In this document: one piece after another, positions 19,201 through 25,000 of the stretch | Layout of the letters: every line of letters starts with the position of its first letter | Numbering within the stretch: position 1 is the stretch's first letter | DNA from: Owenia fusiformis | Lineage: Eukaryota > Annelida > Polychaeta > Sabellida > Oweniidae | Assembly: GCA_903813345.2 (NCBI GenBank) | Contig: CAIIXF020000255.1 | Coordinates: 1-25,000 of the forward strand | Reading direction: 5' to 3' | Length of the DNA: 25,000 bases | Notes under the pieces: model-generated | Databases searched by the model: none | What the model was told of the DNA's origin: nothing | The model's input: only the letters and a program-made list of their open reading frames with translations | Program-made: the position numbers and the translations under genes

Positions 19201-20774
19201 TTGCACTGTTTTTGCAATATCTAAAACTTGGCCCTGAGCCGATTTTGACCCACTGTGCAAATGGAAGGATTTCTCCCCCAACCATTACCACATGTGAATG
19301 AATGATCGACATATCATTGCAAAGAGGAGAGACGTGGCTTTATGGTACATTAAATGAAATTAATGTAGTCATCACTAGTTTTGTGATTTTACGAGACAAC
19401 TACTTGTTGCGTTCTTTTGATACGCCCTGTATTGGGCATGCTAGGAAAATAGGAATCTTGCCTATAGAAATTGTTTATTTATATTACGTAATGTGTTTTG
19501 TCGAATCATTTAATCATTCATAATAATTCATAGTCTGATTGCTTGATTACCTGTAAGATTGATAGATTTATTGGTTACTTGGTTGATATCGATATCTACT
19601 CCTCCTGTTACTTCTCTGGTATCAAAAAAGTTTGTCTCTGTCAGTGTTTCAAAACAACAACAGAACTAATACACTTTTTGATATGTTTTCCTTTTTCCAG
19701 TCTGCTGCTATGTCCGGCTTGATTGATAGAGTGATTTGGATCATACCTTCTTGGGCAAGTCCTGTAGATAGATTCAACCACAAAGCTGATCTTTGGTTTG
19801 GTATAGCTGGCCCAGATCCATCCGATAACCAACATGAACGCTTCTGTATGTGCTATATGGAAACTACGTCAAATCCAGAGCCAAAACTTTGTCTCTTTAA
19901 TGATCCATTGGCTGTCTCAGCAAACTACACAGGGACACCCATGTCTAAAGATAAATGCAAAATACATTCAAACAGAGTTCAAATAGAGATTATACAGGAG
20001 GACAATTTTAAAGATGAATTAAATATGAAAGAGATTGTTGGTGAAAACGATACTGTTATCCTTGACATAGATGAAGATTACTTTGGCTGTGAAAGAGTGG
20101 TAGATAGTATGCTGAAGGCATCATTACAATGGAAGTGGGTGTCTGCCATTAATACAATTTTGCGAGTTGCGATCCATCCACGTACTCTAGATGATGAGAA
20201 ATCTGTAGATGACGCGTTTAGTGTCATTTTGGATTTTATAGCCCAGAGCCATCCTAGTTTTGTGAAAGCTGTCGAGTTTTTCAATAAAACAATTGATGTT
20301 TTCAACATAAGATCATCAATGGGATTTGATCAGACTGTTACAATTCAAGCCATAATAAAACTACTGTTGCAAATTGATTCGAATCAAATTGCCATCTTGA
20401 AAGATATTGGCTTTTGTAACTTGACAACGAGTAAGTCATATATAGCAAATTCGAATGGTCAATTCTCTGTTTGTCACGGATTAAATACACCAGGAAAAAC
20501 AATAGTTCATTTACATACCCCAACTTACGAAGCAATCGAGACGACAATGTCAAATCTTCAAACATATTTTCAACATCCTCACTTTCCAAAACCTAAACTT
20601 GTTACGGTCTGTAGGTCTCTGAGAGATGGATACATTCCACGAGGTTTTTTCCATCAAATTGAATCTGGTATTCTATCACTTGTAGGTAGTCTTTGTGAAA
20701 GTGGAATGTGTTCTACACACTTCGATGAAGGACTTTTGGGAGGAAAGGTCGGTTGGCCAGGGAGACACAATTAA
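10005..20774 (+). CDS. UPF0489-like paralogue C, complete, four exons, type II membrane protein
   Basis: Join of 10005-10239, 10735-10796, 12994-13119 and 19701-20774: 1497 bp, 498 residues. The start ATG (GAAAATGG) has A at -3 and G at +4. Residues 1-15 hold Arg 9, 10 and 15, and 16-35 form one hydrophobic span (LLLASSIFC...), giving a signal anchor with the bulk in the ER/Golgi lumen or outside. Then come LKVVVVEEHQE (68-78), VLPYWFQAA (79-87), VHIDGHPD (100-107), VIWIIPSW, FCMCY, VILDIDEDYFGCE (D263, D265, D267) and TVCRSLRDGY (about 441-450), ending GWPGRHN. The order matches UPF0489/C5orf22, whose function I cannot state; a metal-dependent arginase-like fold is inference. Sequons NYT, NDT, NKT and NLT fit a lumenal location. 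Intron 3 is 6.6 kb and contains an antisense gene. The open frame upstream of 19701 is intron. Confidence 0.88.
10735..10796 (+). CDS. gene C exon 2: LPYWFQAASNGVL
   Basis: 62 bp between a TTGTAG acceptor (to 10734) and a GTGAGT donor (10797), same length and phase as exon 673-734 of gene A. It is too short to be found by open-frame length alone; it was located by its LPYWFQA peptide and splice sites. Confidence 0.87.
11047..11123. promoter_or_regulatory. two CRE-like TGACGTCA sites, one in a 22-bp perfect palindrome
   Basis: TGACGTCA at 11047-11054 and 11109-11116, each followed by TAACAAT. The second is centred in a perfect palindrome at 11102-11123. In intron 2 of gene C. CREB/ATF binding is known for this octamer; function here is untested. 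Confidence 0.4.
11234..11348. repeat. 115-bp near-palindrome (hairpin)
   Basis: About 54-bp arms (ACCTGTGCAATATCGTCCAT... and its complement ending GCACAGGT) at about 85% identity with a loop of a few bases. In intron 2 of gene C. Confidence 0.8.
11444..12435 (+). repeat. exact tandem duplication of a 496-bp unit
   Basis: Copy 1 is 11444-11939 and copy 2 is 11940-12435; I saw no difference between them. Each begins CTTTAAAGGACAACTGAAAT. After copy 2 a diverged restart (CTTTAAGAGTTAACGGAAAT) follows at 12436. Each unit has an internal inverted pair, GGCCCCCACGTGA and TCACGTGGGGGCC, with flanking AACGTCA words. In intron 2 of gene C. Confidence 0.93.
12994..13119 (+). CDS. gene C exon 3: VHIDGHPD motif
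   Basis: 126 bp between a CTTCTAG acceptor (to 12993) and a GTAAGG donor (13120). It encodes VHIDGHPDFVLPQLVHGYPR and on to QKNDVFIT. It has the same size and phase as exon 898-1023. Reading on past the donor stays open to 13251 before a stop, so intron retention would yield a short truncated product. Confidence 0.9.
13122..13404. repeat. long near-perfect hairpin just after the gene C exon 3 donor
   Basis: Arms 13175-13267 and 13283-13375 are 93 bp each with two mismatches and a 15-bp loop. An outer pair, AAGGTACACT (13122-13131) and its complement (13395-13404), extends the pairing to within two bases of the splice donor. TCCGCACCCAATATTT recurs at 13651-13666. Confidence 0.92.
14014..15612 (-). 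CDS. UDP-glucuronosyltransferase-like protein, intronless, nested in intron of gene C
   Basis: 532 residues, the normal UGT length. There is a signal peptide (MALIKIFLLMTLCFEFSDS), an acceptor-binding half, then the donor-site block WIPQDDLLAHPSTK (from W355) running to VGVPFFWDQPFN (to N401), a membrane span at about 487-515 and a short basic tail ending KTKKD, a KxKxx ER-retrieval signal. UGTs move a sugar from UDP-sugar to small lipophilic acceptors in the ER lumen. Here the catalytic His of the DGSHW-type segment aligns with Tyr31, and the donor THGGxN..E block reads TQCGAS..Q, losing His (Gln373) and Glu (Gln381). The Asp partner (D149, FADEA) and the DQ pair (397-398) remain. It is probably a pseudoenzyme or altered in chemistry; this is inferred from the aligned residues. 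The frame is intact. It lies antisense inside the 6.6-kb intron 3 of gene C; lack of introns fits a retrocopy or an intronless UGT family. Confidence 0.95.
   Translation of the reverse strand: MALIKIFLLMTLCFEFSDSSSILLAPQDIGYTSRVTNVLRIGRILLQAGHEVTVIVSDRIENESLFKHAEGSNLDLAFRVLTYKTPAYDPDTATSTTNQEWLNSMVYKPYTTLLPIAGQAYEDNLKFALKDKDVWNEIATSKFDLIFADEAVFFPRLVSAYFDIPMIVYCNWGPMSLDANFAPRFNLAFVHAFFPATYTDEMTFTERFMNVVEYWHIKWTWYNMYNKFISICREHGYGDSCDNIRDAYKTISLFMMNRNDAIHYPAPYMPHIISIEGFFMISEPKPLDTEYSKIIKKAGEHGIIIASFGSMHRRLDPKTSETFATAFAAMPQTVIWSYEGPPPKGLGNNTIVKEWIPQDDLLAHPSTKLLVTQCGASVLFQAFHYAMPTVGVPFFWDQPFNCHKLTHKVKSGKTVLLTEMTSEKFSNAMKEVIRDKRYKDNANKAADIFHSQPIDPKKKLMYWIEYVIKHKGAHHLRSNAENELNIFQYFLLDITALVVCSLVMLGGIFAIIIKYLIQYIVCARKNNKTKKD
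16133..16891. mobile_element. large composite foldback element, about 760 bp
   Basis: Ends ATAAGGGTTATG (16133-16144) and CATAACCCTTAT (16880-16891) are inverted. The outer arms share GGATATGGGGTTTATCCAGA-type sequence (16160-16200 against 16819-16864). The inner arms 16424-16545 and 16551-16684 are inverted copies (ACTTATCTCCCTAAAACTCT near 16509 against its complement at 16567). A T-rich stretch at 16260-16425 is matched by a shorter A-rich one at 16685-16730. No coding capacity. Confidence 0.85.
17765..17785 (+). repeat. poly-C run of 21
   Basis: An uninterrupted C tract in intron 3 of gene C; shorter runs occur near 2568 and 6447. Confidence 0.9.
18488..19429. mobile_element. Tc1/mariner-like non-autonomous element with long inverted ends
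   Basis: The left end CAGTGCGTATCAAAA (18488) and right end TTTTGATACGCCCTG (to 19429) are flanked by TA at 18486-18487 and 19430-19431. Pairing extends about 80 bp (ACGCAACA...CTCG...CACAAAAC(C/T)AGTGAT). Inside, a block with CTCCTCTTT(A/G)CAATG occurs twice in tandem about 182 bp apart (near 18586 and 18768) and once inverted (near 19316). No transposase. Confidence 0.85.
19701..20774 (+). CDS. gene C terminal exon
   Basis: 358 codons including TAA after a TTTTTCCAG acceptor (to 19700). It begins SAAMSGLIDRVIW, matching QASMAGLLDGVIW in A. It ends GGKVGWPGRHN. An AATAAA at 20798 follows the stop by 23 bases. Confidence 0.92.
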   Translation, partial: SAAMSGLIDRVIWIIPSWASPVDRFNHKADLWFGIAGPDPSDNQHERFCMCYMETTSNPEPKLCLFNDPLAVSANYTGTPMSKDKCKIHSNRVQIEIIQEDNFKDELNMKEIVGENDTVILDIDEDYFGCERVVDSMLKASLQWKWVSAINTILRVAIHPRTLDDEKSVDDAFSVILDFIAQSHPSFVKAVEFFNKTIDVFNIRSSMGFDQTVTIQAIIKLLLQIDSNQIAILKDIGFCNLTTSKSYIANSNGQFSVCHGLNTPGKTIVHLHTPTYEAIETTMSNLQTYFQHPHFPKPKLVTVCRSLRDGYIPRGFFHQIESGILSLVGSLCESGMCSTHFDEGLLGGKVGWPGRHN

Positions 20775-20797
20775 CATTCGAACATAAATAATTAAGA

Positions 20798-20803
20798 AAT
20801 AAA
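20798..20803 (+). promoter_or_regulatory. candidate polyadenylation signal for gene C
   Basis: AATAAA 23 bp downstream of the gene C stop codon, implying a very short 3' UTR. Confidence 0.6.
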
Positions 20804-21386
20804 GATAAGATTCGGTGTTTTATGGTTTAATATATAGCCAGGGATTTTTGTTATTGTTAAAATATCGATATCCATGACATCACGTCTAGCGAATGAGATC
20901 TTTGACAACGATCAGAGTAAAATCCGATTTTAAATTTGCCATAAATCATAGAATCGAGGTCTATGTTACGACTTAATATAATAAAAGCACGGTTCGCCAT
21001 CACAACTGATATAACATTTACACAATTATATTCTGATAATGAAACTAACTAGTCATAAATGCCTCATTAAAGACCAGATAATAAATTGTACTAGTTATAA
21101 CATCATATTAGAATTGCAGATATAAATTTTAATAAGTCCTCACTTTAACAACAAATTATCTAGACGAACACGAATTTTGAAACCAGTGTTGGCGAGGTCG
21201 TATCAAGATGAGTATTCAGTTAATCGGAACATATCATTAATTACTGGAATGGCTGGATTTGCACATTTGGTTGTAACAAGAGTAGTTTTGTAATTGTTTC
21301 ATATGCTGTTGTATTGTATTAAATTGGATTTCAGTTTTCATAATAGAAGTACTTTTAAAAACGTGCCAGGTGTGATTTTATAATAT
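20804..21386. other. short intergenic region between convergent genes
   Basis: Gene C and the LRR gene converge here. ATTAAA on the minus strand (21127-21132) is a weak polyadenylation candidate for the LRR gene. Confidence 0.5.
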
Positions 21387-22559
21387 TTAGACTTCATTCA
21401 TGTTAGGCGGATTCTTCTCAGTGGCTGTTTCAATTGTTCCATCTGTTAGGGTGGTTGGTGTTGTATCCATTATTTGGTCAGTTGGGCCTTGGGAAACAAC
21501 GATAGGGCTAGTTTCTGTGGGGTTCCCAGATGTAGTGGAGGTAGTTGATGATGAAGTTGAACCTTCCGTCACTCCGGTGCCATTGATGACTTCTATCCAA
21601 CGTGTGGTATTGTCATTCACAACGGAGAACCAAAAGATAAGATTTGCATTCGTAAATGCAGATTCAACTGTTTTGGTTGTCAATGGGTTTCCTTCCATAT
21701 GTAACCATCTAAGGTTTTCAAATGATATAAATGCTCGGGCTGAAATACTTTTGATAAGGTTATATGACAGATCCAAATATTCCAACTTTTCGCTATTCTT
21801 GTAATAAGCAGTGAATGTTTTTGTCAGTTGGTTATGACTAACACGAAGCTCTTTTAAGTTCTCAAGCCTGTTAAATCTATCTCTTCCACCTAGACTTTTC
21901 AGCTGATTGTGATCCAAATGCAGCTCTTCAAGCCTTGATAGTTTATTAAAACACAATGAACTGAGTTTTGTTATAGCATTCCTATCCAACCTTAATGTTG
22001 ACAAGTTTACCAATCTAGCGAACGCGTTTGATGGTACAGAACCAATATCATTGTTTGATAAATCTAAATATTCTAATTGTTCAAGTGTAGAAAATGCTCC
22101 CTTTCTAAGAACTTTCAAAAGGTTATTAGCAAGTCGTAGAACTGTTAGAAACCTGGAGATATTTTCATGTGAAAAGGCAGTGTTCTTGATTGTTGTTATG
22201 TTGTTCTTAGATAAATCCAATACCTCTATTCCATCAATCCTTGGGTCGAGCTGTTGGACAACATTAGCCTTTGCTGGATATTGTCCAACACAGGAAAACG
22301 TCCACAGCAGGCATTCGAAAATGCAATCCGGTGGTACGACGCAAACGCATCTCAACTTAATTGATGCCTTTGGATTCTTTGGATTGATATCGGACAGGGG
22401 ACATGTGTTTCTCGGTTTCACAGTTTTTTCTGATCGCTTCGTACGGGACGTGCGGGCCGCAATGATGTGAAACAGCAATACAACGCAGAGAAAGATGTAC
22501 ATTGGTTTCCTAAATTGCAACGTTTCTGCAAACCCATCTGACCGTAGAAGCGTTTTCAT
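21387..22559 (-). CDS. secreted leucine-rich-repeat protein with Ser/Thr-rich tail
   Basis: 390 residues from ATG 22559. A second ATG at residue 20 (MYIFLCVVLLFHIIAA) would begin a cleaner signal peptide, followed by a possible dibasic site (RTKR). A six-cysteine segment (about 53-92) stands where an LRR amino cap is expected but does not follow the usual CxCxxC spacing. About eight 24-residue LRRs follow (e.g. LEYLDLSNNDIGSVPSNAF, LEELHLDHNQLKSL, LEYLDLSYNLIKSISARAF), then a Thr/Ser-rich mucin-like tail and a stop. No second membrane span or GPI-type tail is seen. The frame is open to 22733, but TTGGTTTTAG directly before the ATG (minus strand, about 22564-22573) is a good splice acceptor, so the upstream part is probably intron. 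LRR ectodomains mediate protein binding; the partner is unknown. Confidence 0.9.
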   Translation of the reverse strand: MKTLLRSDGFAETLQFRKPMYIFLCVVLLFHIIAARTSRTKRSEKTVKPRNTCPLSDINPKNPKASIKLRCVCVVPPDCIFECLLWTFSCVGQYPAKANVVQQLDPRIDGIEVLDLSKNNITTIKNTAFSHENISRFLTVLRLANNLLKVLRKGAFSTLEQLEYLDLSNNDIGSVPSNAFARLVNLSTLRLDRNAITKLSSLCFNKLSRLEELHLDHNQLKSLGGRDRFNRLENLKELRVSHNQLTKTFTAYYKNSEKLEYLDLSYNLIKSISARAFISFENLRWLHMEGNPLTTKTVESAFTNANLIFWFSVVNDNTTRWIEVINGTGVTEGSTSSSTTSTTSGNPTETSPIVVSQGPTDQIMDTTPTTLTDGTIETATEKNPPNMNEV

Positions 22560-24245
22560 AATTCTAAAACCAAAACAATTATTGTAATTATTTAGAAATA
22601 ACGGGGAAGTATCTGCTATGGATAGGCTACATGGAAAATGGACCTGGAAAATCTGATATGTGAAATTTGAATTACCAACATTCAAACCGTGGGCAAAATT
22701 ACACAATTTGCTTTCCCTGATCCTCTCAAACATTTATAATGTTTTACAAACCAATGGCATGCTATATTATACATGTAATCGATTGTATTTACAATGTTAT
22801 GTTTATATTCAATAATCATTACATATGTTCAATGTCGCATTATTAGATTTGTTAACACGCACATGAAATTTAATTATAATTAATCTGTAAATTGATAACA
22901 TCAGTTCTGACGTACTTTCTTTGGTAACGATGATTGGTTCAATGGTTTTTGGCAAAATACGTCACTAAGTGACAGCATTATGCTAAAATATTTTAACAGT
23001 TAAGTCTCAAATATTAGTTTTTTAACTAATAAACGCCAACCTCAAAATACATTGTTTCTACTGGTATCATTATGTTTTATCAATTACAAATGCACATGAC
23101 AAATCGTGACCAACATGTTTTATCATAGACATTGTATGATATCATGGGCTCGCGCAGGGTAAAATCATAACAAAGCAAATGCCTTATAAGTATAATTGAT
23201 ATATAAAAAGTAAGAATAGCAGGTGGACTGCAGAAAGACATGATCGTTAATTTGATAAAACATGGCGTGTCATTTCAAATAAACATTGATCGTTCTCTAT
23301 TTATAAAACTTAAATTGTGACAAATCTCGATGATAAATGTCAACCTCCAAATTGAAAAGTCCCTTGACTCAATAAATACCGAAGAAAGTGTAATCCGGCA
23401 GGTACGTCACCCTATTACGTAACGTATCCATAGGATCAAGACAAATTCTTTGACTTTATTTCCCAGTTTTCATTTCAATTATTCCTGATAAATTGATTAC
23501 CTTTGTTTCCCTGCTACATATTTTCCTTGCTCGATTCTATAACAATAATAATGACGTTCGAGTATTACATACAATCCTCTTCTTTGTCCGTTCAGAAAAT
23601 AAATGTCCTGCGTTCGTGATTCTGGTGTACGTTAGCCATTTGAAAATCATTGGTCCCTAAAAGTACTTTCGCAGATCTTATTTTGATGGAAAAAGAAACA
23701 TATGTTATTAAAATATTATTGATTGGTTAGTTAACCGTGTCATCACAGTTTATGAAAAAATTTGGTGTATAAACATTATCGGTCATTAGTATGTGTGTGT
23801 GTACTGAAGCCTGACGCATGCGTGTATATTCTTAATTAATGTAATTGTAATGGCATATTAATGAATCAGTTTAATGCAATCACCTTAATGCAATTGTATT
23901 AAAATATCCAAAAATATAGCGAACCATTTTGTGTACTAAATAACAAATCAATAAATGTATCCTAGAAGTGTTGATAGAAACACGTTAGACATTAAATAAT
24001 AAGATAGTCCTATTATGGGTGTTTATTCGTATTATGAGATAAACAAATGCCAAATAAATAAATAAATAAAGTTTATTCGTTTATGTACATATAGGTTATA
24101 TAAAATAAATACTATTTATAAGTACACATAAATGCAATAATAAATTCATCTAAACAAATCATTACCTTAGTCTACTATTAAATAAAACATTTCTCGGAAG
24201 GTTGACTAACCAAAATGCATGTTTTAAAAACTAGAAATTAAATTA
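22560..24245. other. upstream region of the LRR gene, no gene recognised
   Basis: AT-rich. The first part probably holds a minus-strand intron ending near 22564 and an unidentified 5' exon. No coding exon could be supported. Confidence 0.5.
24050..24070 (+). repeat. AAAT microsatellite
   Basis: About four to five AAAT/AATA units; a similar short tract lies near 18398-18414. Confidence 0.7.
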
Positions 24246-24439
24246 ACTTAATTTGGCGGCCGTTTTAATTTGGCGGATCCTCCAAATTGTTTAAGTCCAC
24301 CAAATTAAGTAGCCGCTAAATTCAATATTTCATATTTCAATCGTAAATATATATTGTATATTCATTTCAATATTTCAATTCCGCCAAATTAAGTAACCGC
24401 CAAAATGTTCAAAACAGCAAATCTAGCGCCAAATTAAGT
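24246..24439. mobile_element. AATTTGGCG-family element, diverged copy 2
   Basis: Ends ACTTAATTTGGCG (24246-24258) and CGCCAAATTAAGT (24427-24439) are perfect 13-bp inverted repeats, with further CGCCAAATTAAGTA copies between them. The CGCCAAATTAAGTA motif is shared with 1944-1970 of copy 1, so this is a shorter or eroded relative. Confidence 0.65.
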
Positions 24440-24670
24440 AGAAGTACAAGTATGTTGGTGTAATTGATTTATATATATACAGTATATGTATACAATATAC
24501 GACGGGTGAATCGAATGTTATAAACAACCAATAATTGTAAGATTAAGTACATATCAAGATCAACCAAGTATCCACGTACCCTGAAGACGAAGCTCTCTTT
24601 TAAGAAGCGAAGTTGAACGAATGCATTTAGGGTAGTATCCACGAGTTTTTAAATATCATTATTTAAAGAA

Positions 24671-24836
24671 ATATAGACCGAAGAGCAGGGGTAATATTGT
24701 CGAATACACCCCGTAGGGCTAGGCACAAACGTTTTATGTACCCCAAACGACCGAAGGGAGTGAGGGGTTCGAAAGCTTTCGTGCCTAGTCCTAAGGGGTG
24801 TATTCGACGATATTATACCTGCTCTGAGGTCTATAT
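24671..24836. repeat. foldback with about 58-bp arms
   Basis: ATATAGACC..GAGCAGG..TAATAT.GTCGAATACACCCC..GGCTAGGCAC (24671-24727) pairs with 24779-24836 (GTGCCTAG..GGGGTGTATTCGAC..ATATTA..CCTGCTC..GGTCTATAT). A related GCGAATATACCCC follows at 24952. Confidence 0.8.
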
Positions 24837-25000
24837 TACGATTCGAACATGAAAACTCACCAAAATGTTTCGAATATTCATTATGGTCCGCCATTACTAC
24901 GGCTCGCCGTTATGACGTCACACATTACACGTATTACCAGGGGGTTTGTTCGCGAATATACCCCGGGTGAAATGTTGACTTTGTTTACAGTTTATAGAAG

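Larger units (their letters stand above)
13120..19700 (+). other. intron 3 of gene C
   Basis: 6.58 kb, GTAAGG to TTCCAG. It contains the donor-proximal hairpin, the antisense UGT-like gene, the 760-bp foldback, a poly-C run and the TA-flanked inverted-repeat element. In 16892-18487 nothing else was recognised. Confidence 0.75.

Noticed and set aside
18426-19281. Several 60-80 codon open frames
   Set aside because: They fall within or at the edge of the TA-flanked inverted-repeat element, follow no protein family and change frame between repeat units.
19632-19700. Upstream extension of the gene C terminal exon frame
   Set aside because: It precedes a strong TTTTTCCAG acceptor, and paralogue A joins at the equivalent position, so this stretch is intron.
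21400-22470. Two long plus-strand open frames (21400-21804 and 22051-22470)
   Set aside because: Both are antisense shadows of the LRR gene; the LRR periodicity exists only on the minus strand.

Overview
The window looks like nuclear DNA from an AT-rich invertebrate animal, most likely marine. Genes have GT-AG introns, vertebrate-style polyadenylation signals and long non-coding gaps. The gaps are packed with short inverted-repeat elements, several with TA or hAT-like ends. The protein families (UPF0489/C5orf22-like, UDP-glucuronosyltransferase, extracellular LRR) are metazoan. I cannot name the species or phylum from sequence alone.

Layout. (1) Plus strand, 673-8721: a 5'-truncated UPF0489-like gene A (exons 673-734, 898-1023, 3784-4893), followed by a second UPF0489-like carboxy-terminal module B (exons 7367-7452 and 7671-8721) that has no visible amino-terminal exons of its own. 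(2) Plus strand, 10005-20774: a complete four-exon paralogue C, 498 residues, assembled here from exons 10005-10239, 10735-10796, 12994-13119 and 19701-20774. Its exon 1 encodes a type II membrane anchor. (3) Minus strand, 14014-15612: an intact intronless UDP-glucuronosyltransferase-like gene nested in the last intron of C. (4) Minus strand, 21387-22559: a secreted leucine-rich-repeat protein with a Ser/Thr-rich tail. (5) The rest is intron or intergenic DNA rich in foldback and MITE-like elements, tandem repeats and one exact 496-bp tandem duplication.

The main point of interest is the UPF0489-like cluster. Short exons of identical length (62 and 126 bp) and identical phase in A and C carry the HxDGHxD motif. 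The long terminal exon carries the DIDEDYFGCE and CRSxRDGY motifs. Together these suggest a metal-binding, arginase-like fold, here placed in the secretory lumen by a signal anchor and decorated with conserved cysteines. Module B is in phase with exon 3 of gene A, so A and B may share their amino-terminal exons through alternative terminal splicing. The nested glycosyltransferase-like protein would face the same compartment but has lost the usual catalytic and sugar-donor histidines. Any functional link between the two is speculation. No tRNA, rRNA or CRISPR was seen.
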